43,660 nt of DNA from Allobosea lupini (GTDB lineage Bacteria; Pseudomonadota; Alphaproteobacteria; Rhizobiales; Beijerinckiaceae). The translations under genes were made by a program, and so were the position numbers. This document shows positions 31,888 to 38,398 of this stretch, piece after piece. How positions within the stretch are numbered: the stretch's first letter is position 1; every line of letters begins with the position of its first letter. The notes beneath the pieces were generated by a model. It searched no databases. It saw only the letters and a program-made list of their open reading frames with translations, and was not told the DNA's origin. The stretch lies in NCBI RefSeq assembly GCF_900109525.1, contig NZ_FOAN01000019.1:1-43660 (forward strand), in the 5' to 3' direction.

Positions 31888-32730
31888 TCATGCATGAGCG
31901 CCTCCCCTGAGCAGACAGTCGGAACACATCGGTTGGAACAGGTCGTACTGCCCCTCGACACGCGGGCGAGGAAACGGCTCACCCCAACCGAAGCCGTGCT
32001 TGCGCCGGACCTCGGCCTCCAGTTCGGAAAGCCACGAGCCCCAATGCGGATAGAGCACCGCAGCCTCGACGCGCTCCGCAGCTGTCTGCATGGTGCCGCA
32101 CATGCACTCGCCTGATCGGCAGAGCGCTTTGGCCACGGGATTGATCGGAGTTTGGCGGGCTGCGAGATAGCTATCTCGGTCGTCCTGCGACCAATCATGG
32201 ATCAAGTTGACCCAGATGTTGCCCTTCTGGGCCGGGTCTTGCCGCCACACCTGCAGCCGCCTTTGCCGATTCTCGGATTCGTCCTTGCGCGCCCCGTTCA
32301 GCAACAGGACGCGGACGCCTCGCTGGCGGCGTCGCAAGTGTTTTGCTACGACAGCCCGAAATGGCGTCGCTTTGAGCACGCGATAGGCGAAGCCATGCGC
32401 GCCATGCCCCTGCCCGAAGAAGCCTTTGCGCATGACATAGGCTTCATAGGCGGTGCCAGCATCGGCTTCAGCGAGATCACCCAATTTGCCATATGTGTCG
32501 CGAACAAACTGCGTCGTCTCGGGAATGCCGCAGCGCGTATTCCCATGGATGACGAGATCGATCTTCGCATTGAGCTCTCGCGCGACCTGGTCGGAAGCGG
32601 CGCTGTCTTTGCCGCCCGATACCATCGACACGATATGCGTCGGCTGAAATCGCTCGATCGCATCGCGTAGGATGCGGACGCTGCTGTCGATAGGCGAAAG
32701 GCGCGATGGTCTACTGATGATGTTCAGCAT
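31888..32730 (-). CDS. PAPS reductase / PP-loop ATPase family protein (280 aa)
   Basis: The PP-loop is SGGKDS at residues 38-43 (HIVSMVSGGKDSAA), so the enzyme should adenylate a substrate. Five Cys residues are gathered in the C-terminus (C204, C209, C211, C269, C272) and could hold an iron-sulfur cluster or carry sulfur, as in DndC-type thiolation enzymes. Phage relatives are annotated as phosphoadenosine phosphosulfate reductases, but a role in DNA or RNA thiolation is equally possible. The ATG overlaps the TGA of the upstream gene by one base (TGATG); GTG 32733 is an alternative. No Dnd partner genes are seen. Confidence 0.82.
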   Translation of the reverse strand: MLNIISRPSRLSPIDSSVRILRDAIERFQPTHIVSMVSGGKDSAASDQVARELNAKIDLVIHGNTRCGIPETTQFVRDTYGKLGDLAEADAGTAYEAYVMRKGFFGQGHGAHGFAYRVLKATPFRAVVAKHLRRRQRGVRVLLLNGARKDESENRQRRLQVWRQDPAQKGNIWVNLIHDWSQDDRDSYLAARQTPINPVAKALCRSGECMCGTMQTAAERVEAAVLYPHWGSWLSELEAEVRRKHGFGWGEPFPRPRVEGQYDLFQPMCSDCLLRGGAHA

Positions 32731-33947
32731 CACGCAGCCTCCGGCGCTTCCGCGCCCCAGCTTTCCCAGCCCGCGCGCGGGGCGCGGGCGTTGAGCTCGA
32801 TCTTGGGCAGGGTCGGGAAGTAGCTTTCGATCAGCTCATAGGCGCGTTCGGGCTTCTCGCTGTGCTCTCCGACATCGGCGATGAAGAAGCTCGTGAACTG
32901 CGCGCCCGGCGCCGGCGCCGGCGGGCTGCCCTTGGTGCCGAGCAGCAGGATCTCGTGCTCGCCGGTGAACCAGTAGCCCGGCCCGCGCGCCCTGCCCTTG
33001 CGGCGCTTGGCCCAGATGCAATGCGTCTTGTAGGCAAAGCCCCAGGCCGCCATCACCTCCAGCGCCTGGCGCAGCATCGGCGCCGTCGCCCAGAGGAACA
33101 GCGTGCAGTCCGGCGCTGCGATCAGGTGGACGGGGCGCGAGGCGATCACATCGGTCGCGCTGGTCGGATAGTGGTTCTCCGGCGCGCGATCCATGCCGGT
33201 GATGCGCGACCACGGCTCGAAGCGCCATTCGGGATCGGCGAGGATGACGGGGAAGATGCGCCCGGCGGCGGCCATCGCCGGCAGGGCGGCATTGGCGGCG
33301 GCGATCTTCTCGCCGAGTTCGCGCTCGCGCGTCTCGCGGCGCTCCGCCTTGCCGGCCTGCCGCTTCGCCTTCACATCGGCGAGCACATCGTAGAAGGCCT
33401 GCACCGGCAGCGAACGGATGGTCGCGACATCTGCGGCGCGCTTGCCCATCGCAGCCGTTTCCATGGTCGAGACGGTGCCGTGCTTGGTCGTGAACCGGCG
33501 CTCACTGGCAACGTTGCCAGTGAGATCGCGCAGCTTGGCGACGAAGGTATGCGAAACGCGTGCGCGTTCGGCGATCTCGCGGTCGCTCCATTTGCCCCAT
33601 TCCTCGTCGCCGAGCAGCAGCAGCACGGCCCGGCGCTTGTCGTCGCTGGTGCGGCGCAGGCCATGGGTGGCGTTGGCGCCGGCCGCCAGCAGCACGGCGT
33701 CGCGCCGCGTCCCGGCGATGACCTCGGCTTCGATCTCGTCGATGCCCGCCGCCTCGAAGCCGGCGGTGCGGTGGAAGCCGTCCCAGAGCCAGTAATCGGT
33801 ACCGTCATAGACGAGGCCGATCGCCGGGAAGCGCACGCCCTCGCGCGACGCCTCGGCATAGGTCTCGACCGTGGCCGGGTCGAGCGCGGCGCGCGGCTGC
33901 GTGCCGCCGTCGCGCCGGATCAGGGCGATGCGGATCTGTTCAGCCAT
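32730..33947 (-). CDS. ParB-like N-terminus fused to MT-A70 methyltransferase (405 aa)
   Basis: Residues 1-100 form a ParB/Sulfiredoxin-type domain with DGFHR (56-60) after YWLW. A central HTH region (GKWSDREIAERARVSHTFVA) binds DNA. Residues about 230-400 are an MT-A70 adenine methyltransferase, but the catalytic tetrad usually written DPPW reads DPEW (238-241, in VILADPEWRFEPWS). The later motif GEHEILLLGTKG fits the family. It should make N6-methyladenine in DNA. The DPPW to DPEW change needs testing for activity. Confidence 0.85.
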   Translation of the reverse strand: MAEQIRIALIRRDGGTQPRAALDPATVETYAEASREGVRFPAIGLVYDGTDYWLWDGFHRTAGFEAAGIDEIEAEVIAGTRRDAVLLAAGANATHGLRRTSDDKRRAVLLLLGDEEWGKWSDREIAERARVSHTFVAKLRDLTGNVASERRFTTKHGTVSTMETAAMGKRAADVATIRSLPVQAFYDVLADVKAKRQAGKAERRETRERELGEKIAAANAALPAMAAAGRIFPVILADPEWRFEPWSRITGMDRAPENHYPTSATDVIASRPVHLIAAPDCTLFLWATAPMLRQALEVMAAWGFAYKTHCIWAKRRKGRARGPGYWFTGEHEILLLGTKGSPPAPAPGAQFTSFFIADVGEHSEKPERAYELIESYFPTLPKIELNARAPRAGWESWGAEAPEAA

Positions 33948-34563
33948 CGCGGCGCGCCTCCTGCTGGGCGCGTCGTGCTGCGCCGCCGAGCTGGGCGCCG
34001 TGATTGTGGAAGGGCATCTGCGAGGCGAAGCGCCCGCCGGTCAGCGCGTCGAACTCGGTCAGGAACCAGAACTCGGCTTCGTCCGGCGTCCAGAAGCGCA
34101 GGCTGACACCGAGCGGCTCTTCGTCCTGCACCGGCCAGCGCGAAGGCGGGGCCGCCATGTTCTGTTCCAGCTCGTCGCGCAGGATGCGGTAATCGGCGGC
34201 GTGGACTGCCTCGGGAATGTCGGGCGCGAGGCCGAAACGCCGGCAGACCGCGTCCATCACCACGCGCTCGGCCGCGACATAGGCGGGCACATGGCGCTTC
34301 ACCGGGCGCGGCAGGTCGACGAGATAGGCCTCGGAGGCGTCGTGCAGCAGGGCCCAGAGCCTATGCTCCGGCGCCACCGCCCGCGCCAGCAGCACGCTGT
34401 GCTCGGCCACGCAGTAGAAGCGCCGGCAGTGGCCGGCATAGCGGCACTGGTTGGCCAGCGCATGGGCGATGTCGTGGATGAAGACATCCTCGGGGCGCGG
34501 GTCGAGCGGCCAGAACTGGCGCCCGGTGAAGGTCTGCATCCAGTCGCCACGGCGGTCGCTCAT
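33940..34563 (-). CDS. HD-domain phosphohydrolase, YfbR-like (207 aa)
   Basis: The HD signature is H55 in CVAEHSVLLA and H74-D75 in LWALLHDASEAYLVDLP. His30-Asp31 (DVFIHDIAHAL) and a later Asp complete a metal site. Related phage enzymes are 5'-deoxynucleotidases that adjust dNMP pools. It overlaps the ParB/MT-A70 gene by 8 bp. With ThyX and the MazG/DUF5664-like protein on the other strand it would fit a small nucleotide-metabolism set, inferred from content. Confidence 0.8.
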   Translation of the reverse strand: MSDRRGDWMQTFTGRQFWPLDPRPEDVFIHDIAHALANQCRYAGHCRRFYCVAEHSVLLARAVAPEHRLWALLHDASEAYLVDLPRPVKRHVPAYVAAERVVMDAVCRRFGLAPDIPEAVHAADYRILRDELEQNMAAPPSRWPVQDEEPLGVSLRFWTPDEAEFWFLTEFDALTGGRFASQMPFHNHGAQLGGAARRAQQEARRDG

Positions 34564-34775
34564 CGGGTCGGCTCCAGCTGAGAGAAAGGCCGCCGGCCCG
34601 TCAGGGAGGGGGCGCGGGCCGGCGGCAGGTGTCCGGCCGCCGCCGCGGCAGCCGGAGGGGGAACGGCAAGGGGCGCAAGCCGGCCGGAGCCGGCGCAGCT
34701 GATGCAGGCCGGGCGCGTGCCGTCCTGCGTGATGATGCGGAAGCCGCGGCCGCGGCAGCCGGGGCAGGACGTCAT
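34560..34775 (-). CDS. Small DnaJ-type zinc-finger protein (71 aa)
   Basis: Two CxxCxGxG repeats of the DnaJ central domain type are present: CPGCRGRG at residues 4-11 and CISCAGSG near 24-31. A Pro/Ala-rich disordered tail follows. ATG 34775 overlaps the upstream TGA (ATGA). Such free-standing zinc-binding mini-proteins are frequent in phage early regions; they probably act as structural or chaperone-like adaptors. Function unproven. Confidence 0.7.
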   Translation of the reverse strand: MTSCPGCRGRGFRIITQDGTRPACISCAGSGRLAPLAVPPPAAAAAAGHLPPARAPSLTGRRPFSQLEPTR

Positions 34776-35242
34776 GCCGCGCCTCCGGCCAGCTGCGCCG
34801 CGATGAACTTGCGGAAGGCTTCGGCCCGGGCGATCAGGTCGCTGAGATCGCGGTCGGCCCGGGCGGCATCGGCGCGGGAGAAATCGCCGTCGAGCGTGCC
34901 CTGCGCGAAGCCGGCGACCAGGTCGGAATACTCCTGGCTGATCGCGGCGACGGCGGCGAAAGGGTTGGCCGGCAGCGGGCCATCCGGCCCGGCCTTGCGT
35001 TCCAGCTGGTAGCCGAGCAGGTCGGCCTCGACGCGGGTCGCCAGCGGCTCGCCGCATTCGCGCTCCAGCAGCAGCTTGCCGCGCACCGTCAGGAGCGCGC
35101 CATGCTCGCGGTTCTTGACGTAGCTCATCATCGTCTGGCCGAGCCCGACGATGCCGGCGGCGCGCTTCTGGCCGCCGCAGCGGTCGATCAGATCGCCATG
35201 GGACGCCTTGATCCGGAAGAACTCAGCATCGTGCTGGGACAT
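34772..35242 (-). CDS. CII-like/HTH regulatory protein (156 aa)
   Basis: ATG 35242 follows GAGG and begins MSQHDAEFFRIKASHGDLID. The segment RCGGQKRAAGIVGLGQTMMS is a helix-turn-helix of the kind in phage regulatory CII proteins, followed by TVRGKLLLERECGEPLATRV. The C-terminal half is helical. It is the second gene of the leftward operon, right after the Cro-like gene, where lambda-type cII is found. Whether it activates cI or int is not visible from sequence. Confidence 0.6.
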   Translation of the reverse strand: MSQHDAEFFRIKASHGDLIDRCGGQKRAAGIVGLGQTMMSYVKNREHGALLTVRGKLLLERECGEPLATRVEADLLGYQLERKAGPDGPLPANPFAAVAAISQEYSDLVAGFAQGTLDGDFSRADAARADRDLSDLIARAEAFRKFIAAQLAGGAA

Positions 35243-35301
35243 CGGTGGCCTCGGTGATGACGGGGCGCGCGATATCAATCGCGCCGGCGGGCGACGTTGG
35301 G

Positions 35302-35547
35302 TTAGGAAGCGGGGCAGTCGGCTTCAGTCGGCTCGGATGTGGATTCCGGCGCGGCATCGGCAGGTTGGACAAAATCGCTGAGGGCAACTTCGCCGCCCGT
35401 CGCCTCGGAAATCTTCACGACCGTGTCGAACAAGGGCCGGCGAGCGCCGCTGAGAATGCGGGTGATCGTCGACGCAGGAACGCCGGCACGAGCCGCAAAC
35501 TGCGTCGGCTTGAGCTTGTTCTGTGCGAGGTAGGACGCGAGGTTCAT
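35302..35547 (-). CDS. Cro-like HTH regulator (81 aa)
   Basis: ATG 35547 begins MNLASYLAQNKLKPTQFAAR, an XRE-type helix-turn-helix with the recognition region GVPASTITRILSGARRPLFD. A short acidic tail follows. It is the first gene of the leftward transcript and lies head-to-head with cI, the place of cro. The start codon is only about 8 bases from the -10 hexamer of the leftward promoter, so the mRNA is probably nearly leaderless. It should compete with CI for the palindromic operators. Confidence 0.8.
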   Translation of the reverse strand: MNLASYLAQNKLKPTQFAARAGVPASTITRILSGARRPLFDTVVKISEATGGEVALSDFVQPADAAPESTSEPTEADCPAS

Positions 35548-35554
35548 GTTCGTT

Positions 35555-35583
35555 GACTTGCCATATGGCAAATCTGACGTCAA
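35555..35583 (-). promoter_or_regulatory. Leftward early promoter
   Basis: On the minus strand -35 TTGACG (35583-35578), a 17-base spacer (35577-35561), then -10-like CAAGTC (35560-35555). The spacer and -10 overlap the perfect operator palindrome at 35558-35571. It is the mirror of the rightward promoter at 36342-36370, with 35 of 43 bases identical over the promoter-operator block. CI or Cro bound here blocks polymerase. Confidence 0.7.
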
Positions 35584-35645
35584 ACGATTTTGCCAATTGG
35601 CTCTGGATAGCACCACGCCGGGTCGCGATCCTCGCCATATGGCAA
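35558..35645. promoter_or_regulatory. Left operator set, three palindromic sites
   Basis: Three sites share the consensus TTGCC-N4-GGCAA. TTGCCATATGGCAA at 35558-35571 is a perfect 14-bp palindrome, TTGCCAATTGGCTC lies at 35590-35603, and TCGCCATATGGCAA at 35632-35645. The third covers the ATG of cI (35639). Centre-to-centre distances are 32 and 42 bp. These are the expected binding sites of CI and the Cro-like protein. Confidence 0.88.
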
Positions 35646-36292
35646 GAACCCGCATCAGAGAATTCCGAGAGCAAGCCGAAGTGAGTCAGGAGCAACTGGC
35701 TGACGCTGTCGGGATCTCGGTTTCGCAAATCTCTCGGATCGAGCGCGACGAGCGCGAGCCGCGACTGGACGAGATCATGAAGATCTCGCATCGGCTAGGC
35801 GTGGCGGTAGCAATCCTGATCGGGGAGGAGGAAGAGCCCGATCCGGTGCCGGTGGTTGGACGCATCGGCGCCGGCGGATCAATCGACACATCGACCGAGC
35901 AGTTTGACGTCGCCAACCCGCTTTACGTGATCGAGCCACCTTTTGCTCTGCCCGCGGACGCGCTGGCGCTTGAGATTCACGGTGAAAGCATGTGGCCCCG
36001 CTATGACCACGGCGACGTGATCATCGTCTCGATGCACGGCAGCGATATCAAATCCATCATTGGCTTCGAGGCCGCGGTCGCGACCGAGGATGGCAAACGC
36101 TATCTGAAGCGCGTTATCGAGGGCTCGCGGCGGGGCCTGTTCAATCTCGAAAGCCACAATGCTCCGGCGATGCGGGACGTGAAGGTGACCTGGGTCAGCG
36201 AGGTGATTACCGTTGTTCGGGCTAGCCAAGTGAAGCGAATCAAGGATCACGCCAGGAGAAGCATTCAAAGGCAGGTCCGCGCCGCGTTGTAA
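35639..36292 (+). CDS. CI-type repressor with S24 peptidase domain (217 aa)
   Basis: The HTH is residues 8-45 (SQEQLADAVGISVSQISRIE). A hinge with the Ala78-Gly79 pair (GRIGAGGS) matches the LexA/CI self-cleavage site. The S24 domain has Ser117 in HGESMWPRYDHGD and a catalytic Lys (Lys153 or Lys157) in GKRYLKRVI. It should maintain lysogeny and be cleaved upon RecA activation after DNA damage. ATG 35639 lies inside an operator palindrome, so CI can bind over its own start region. Alone on the plus strand between two divergent promoters. Confidence 0.92.
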   Translation: MARTRIREFREQAEVSQEQLADAVGISVSQISRIERDEREPRLDEIMKISHRLGVAVAILIGEEEEPDPVPVVGRIGAGGSIDTSTEQFDVANPLYVIEPPFALPADALALEIHGESMWPRYDHGDVIIVSMHGSDIKSIIGFEAAVATEDGKRYLKRVIEGSRRGLFNLESHNAPAMRDVKVTWVSEVITVVRASQVKRIKDHARRSIQRQVRAAL

Positions 36293-36299
36293 GACAGGA

Positions 36300-36367
36300 T
36301 TGCCAAACGGCTGAACGATTTTTGCCGATTGGCAAAATCAATTGACGGTGATTTTGCCATATGGCAA
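36300..36367. promoter_or_regulatory. Right operator set, three palindromic sites
   Basis: TTGCCAAACGGCTG at 36300-36313, TTGCCGATTGGCAA at 36322-36335 and the perfect TTGCCATATGGCAA at 36354-36367. The perfect site is the same 14-mer as in the left set and again overlaps the promoter; the second site is again 32 bp upstream of it. The outer site begins 8 bp after the cI stop. Confidence 0.9.
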
Positions 36368-36370
36368 TAG
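36342..36370 (+). promoter_or_regulatory. Rightward early promoter
   Basis: -35 TTGACG (36342-36347), 17-bp spacer, -10-like CAATAG (36365-36370). The spacer contains operator 36354-36367. Expected transcription start is about 36377. It drives the small proteins, gapR, dnaN, thyX, xis and int. The hexamers and spacing are identical in layout to the leftward promoter. Confidence 0.72.
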
Positions 36371-36395
36371 TGCTCCATCGCAACCCGATGGAGCA
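36371..36395 (+). promoter_or_regulatory. Perfect 10-bp hairpin that can mask a Shine-Dalgarno
   Basis: TGCTCCATCG (36371-36380) and CGATGGAGCA (36386-36395) are perfect inverted repeats with a 5-base loop. The right arm contains GGAG (36390-36393), which stands 7 bases before the GTG start at 36401. RNA that starts upstream (for example cI read-through) could fold and hide it; RNA starting near 36377 would lack most of the left arm. Confidence 0.6.
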
Positions 36396-36400
36396 CGCCC

Positions 36401-36550
36401 GTGTCTCTGCCCTATGTCCCGCAAACGCCGCATGAGGTCGCCCGCCGGCTGATCCTGCGCCGCTGGCTGTCGACGCTGGTCGACCTCTTCGCGCTGACGC
36501 TCTTCGTCGCCGCCGTGCTCAGCTGGGCCGCCTATGGAGCGGGCAGGTGA
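36401..36550 (+). CDS. Small membrane protein (49 aa), GTG start
   Basis: GTG 36401 with GGAG 7 bases upstream. The protein begins MSLPYVPQTPHEVARRLILR and has one transmembrane segment (LVDLFALTLFVAAVLSWAAY). The basic N-terminus predicts N-in orientation. Its TGA overlaps the GTG of the next gene (GTGA). First gene of the rightward operon; function unknown, possibly membrane exclusion or sensing. Confidence 0.65.
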   Translation: MSLPYVPQTPHEVARRLILRRWLSTLVDLFALTLFVAAVLSWAAYGAGR

Positions 36551-36831
36551 GCGCGGCCGTTCCCACCTTCGACGAATTCTGCCGCGTCTGGCCGATGCGC
36601 GACGAGGCGGAACGGGCCGAAGCCCGGATCGCGTTCGGTGAACTCCCCGAGGACCAGCGCGCCCGCGCCGTGGCCGGCGCCGAGGTGCTTGCCGCCATGC
36701 ATCAGGAGCTGGGCGGCGACCGGAAGCGAGCCGCCCGCGCCATCCGTTCGGGTGGCCTTGGCGGCTGGGCCGAGCTCGGCCGCATGGTGCCGGAGTATCG
36801 CGAACTCAATCGCCGCGCGAGGCCGGCGTGA
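36547..36831 (+). CDS. Hypothetical early protein (94 aa)
   Basis: GTG 36547 overlaps the stop of the small membrane protein. Acidic N-terminus with PTFDEFCRVWPMRDEAERA, then Ala/Arg-rich helices (RARAVAGAEVLAAMHQELGG, then RKRAARAIRSGGLGGWAELG). This looks like a short helical nucleic-acid- or protein-binding module of Hyphomicrobiales phages, without named family. Its 3' end overlaps an opposite-strand gene by 26 bp. Confidence 0.6.
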   Translation: MSAAVPTFDEFCRVWPMRDEAERAEARIAFGELPEDQRARAVAGAEVLAAMHQELGGDRKRAARAIRSGGLGGWAELGRMVPEYRELNRRARPA

Positions 36832-37159
36832 TGTCAGCGCGCGTCACTGTCCGGTACCCGAACAGCCAGGACATCAGGGCGCCGTATCCTCGCCCCTGCG
36901 ACGGCCATTGCGCCTCCGGCACGCTGTTCCAGAACGCCAGCGCCCGGCTCTGCCGGTGTGGCTGCCGCGGAATGAGCATCGCCACCGCCGGCAGCAGGAA
37001 GCGCCGCGCCAGCATGGCCCGCTCGACCAGTTCGGCATCGGTCGCCTCGTTCAGGTCCTGGGCCAATTCGGCGCAGGCGTGCCGGGCGGCAGCAAGGGCG
37101 CTCAGGCAGTGCTCTTCCAGTTCGGCGCGCGTCAGCGGCGCCTCTCCGAAGCTTTTCAT
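36806..37159 (-). CDS. Hypothetical protein read against the early operon (117 aa)
   Basis: ATG 37159 with a weak GGATCA upstream. Helical, begins MKSFGEAPLTRAELEEHCLS and continues LAQDLNEATDAELVERAMLA, with an aromatic C-terminal part (ALAFWNSVPEAQWPSQGRG). The coherent protein and codon pattern are on this strand; the plus frame here is low-complexity Ser/Arg. It would make antisense RNA to the early transcript and so may be a lysogen-expressed gene. Function unknown. Confidence 0.55.
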   Translation of the reverse strand: MKSFGEAPLTRAELEEHCLSALAAARHACAELAQDLNEATDAELVERAMLARRFLLPAVAMLIPRQPHRQSRALAFWNSVPEAQWPSQGRGYGALMSWLFGYRTVTRADITPASRGD

Positions 37160-37197
37160 GCGTGATCCTCAATCAGTGACGGTGGTTGGGGTTGCGC

Positions 37198-37228
37198 GGC
37201 CCGCGCCGACTGCGAATCGGCGCGGGCC
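37198..37228. repeat. Perfect 12-bp inverted repeat in an intergenic region
   Basis: GGCCCGCGCCGA (37198-37209) and TCGGCGCGGGCC (37217-37228) with a 7-base loop CTGCGAA. No T-run follows on either strand, so it is not a classic terminator. It lies in the 180-bp gap between a leftward gene and a rightward gene (37160-37340), where I see no other gene. Confidence 0.65.
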
Positions 37229-37340
37229 ACTCCCGATGCTCGCCAGAGTTGCTGGAGCGGCAAGCCGCGAGGCGCGCGCCCGTGCCCCGCCGGGCCAGTT
37301 CTCCCCGCTGTCCACCGTTCGCATCCCCCGGAGAACCCCG

Positions 37341-37535
37341 ATGTCCCGCACCCAGACCTATCCCCGCCCGCCCGCCGTCCCCGTGCCGGAGGCGATGGCC
37401 GATTACATCATCGACCGCATGGCCGCCGTCGGCTCGGTCGATCGCGACATGCTGCTGCTGAGGTTCAGCGGCGAGCAGATCGACAAGCACTTCGCGGCAG
37501 CCACCGACATCGCACGCGAGAAGGGCGTCCACTGA
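37341..37535 (+). CDS. Hypothetical early protein (64 aa)
   Basis: ATG 37341 with GGAGA 8 bases upstream. N-terminus Pro-rich (MSRTQTYPRPPAVPVPEAMA), then a helix-strand segment (YIIDRMAAVGSVDRDMLLLR) and EQIDKHFAAATDIAREKGVH. The last part resembles a short HTH-like motif but is not a clear family. Its TGA overlaps the ATG of the next gene. Confidence 0.6.
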   Translation: MSRTQTYPRPPAVPVPEAMADYIIDRMAAVGSVDRDMLLLRFSGEQIDKHFAAATDIAREKGVH

Positions 37536-38125
37536 TGGGCGCCGTGGTCGCTCTGGCGCCCCGGGCGCCGGCCGCGCCGGAGCGGCCGCAGATCACCCTG
37601 CCGATGCGCGTCGCGCTCGGCCTGCTCCACGCCGGCCCGCTCTATCTCACCGGCAGCCGGGCCGATCACGGTTCCGCCGGGCGCTGGCGCAGCCGCGCCC
37701 GGCCTGACGCGGTCGTGCTCGACCAGACGGTCGAGGCGCTGGAGCGGCGCGGCTATGTCGCCGTGCGCGACTACGTTGCCGGCGAGGTCCGCCGCTGGTG
37801 CGCCCAGCTGGCGCCGGAGGGCGAGGCTGCCTATCGCGCCATCGGCGGGCTTTATGCCGGCGCGCCGCGCCTCCCGCCTGATGTCGAGATGACGCTGGAG
37901 CGCCTCGACGACGCGCTCGCGCGGGTCGGTAGCGAGCTGGAAGGCCTCGCCACGGAGGCTGCGGCCATCACCCCGCGGATTGAGGCGGCGCGGGACGAGA
38001 TCAGCCACGCCATCCGCGACAATGAGCGCGTCACCGCCCGCATCGCCGAGCTGACCCGCCTCGCCGGCAGCCTCGGCGGCCATCGCGACGCCATGCGCGC
38101 CCTGCTGATCGAGCGGAGGCGCTGA
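37535..38125 (+). CDS. Hypothetical protein, winged-helix-like plus coiled coil (196 aa)
   Basis: ATG 37535 overlaps the preceding stop (TGATG). Residues 20-100 look like a small winged-helix domain (VLDQTVEALERRGYVAVRDY ... APEGEAAYRAIGG). Residues 110-196 are a coiled coil rich in Glu, Arg and Leu (LERLDDALARVGSELEGLAT). A DNA-binding or scaffold role is plausible from the layout; no named family recognised. Confidence 0.6.
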   Translation: MGAVVALAPRAPAAPERPQITLPMRVALGLLHAGPLYLTGSRADHGSAGRWRSRARPDAVVLDQTVEALERRGYVAVRDYVAGEVRRWCAQLAPEGEAAYRAIGGLYAGAPRLPPDVEMTLERLDDALARVGSELEGLATEAAAITPRIEAARDEISHAIRDNERVTARIAELTRLAGSLGGHRDAMRALLIERRR

Positions 38126-38128
38126 GCC

Positions 38129-38398
38129 ATGGCTTATCCGCAAAACGATTCAGGCGGAGACGAGCCGATCCAGGGCGATCAGCTCAAATCCATCGTCCAG
38201 CGCATCGAGCGGCTCGAGGAAGAGAAGAAGACGATCGCCGACGACATCAAGGAGGTCTACGCCGAGGCCAAAGACAACGGCTACGACACCAAGATCCTGC
38301 GCAAGGTCGTCGCGCTGCGCCGCCGGGATCTAGACGAGCGCAAGGAAGAAGAGGCGATCCTCGATCTCTATTTGCAGGCGGTGGGAGAGTGCGCATGA
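38129..38398 (+). CDS. gapR: GapR family protein (DUF2312), nucleoid-associated (89 aa)
   Basis: The motif QLKSIVQRIERLEEEKKTIA, followed by DDIKEVYAEAKDNGYDTKIL and RKVVALRRRDLDERKEEEAI, is the near-invariant core of DUF2312. That family is GapR of Caulobacter, which binds overtwisted DNA ahead of replication and transcription. Length (89) is normal. A good GGAGG precedes the ATG at 38129. The phage copy probably adjusts DNA supercoiling or host replication during phage growth. The next ORF starts in its stop (ATGA), so they are co-translated. Confidence 0.93.
   Translation: MAYPQNDSGGDEPIQGDQLKSIVQRIERLEEEKKTIADDIKEVYAEAKDNGYDTKILRKVVALRRRDLDERKEEEAILDLYLQAVGECA

Noticed and set aside
31056..32198. 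380-codon minus-strand frame opposite the two-TM gene
   Set aside because: Overlaps the PP-loop gene out of frame and lacks any fold; the plus-strand gene has a signal-like start, Shine-Dalgarno and membrane segments.
36828..37535. 235-codon plus-strand frame
   Set aside because: Only its last 64 codons (from 37341, with a good Shine-Dalgarno) look real; the earlier part is Ser/Arg-rich shadow of the minus-strand gene.
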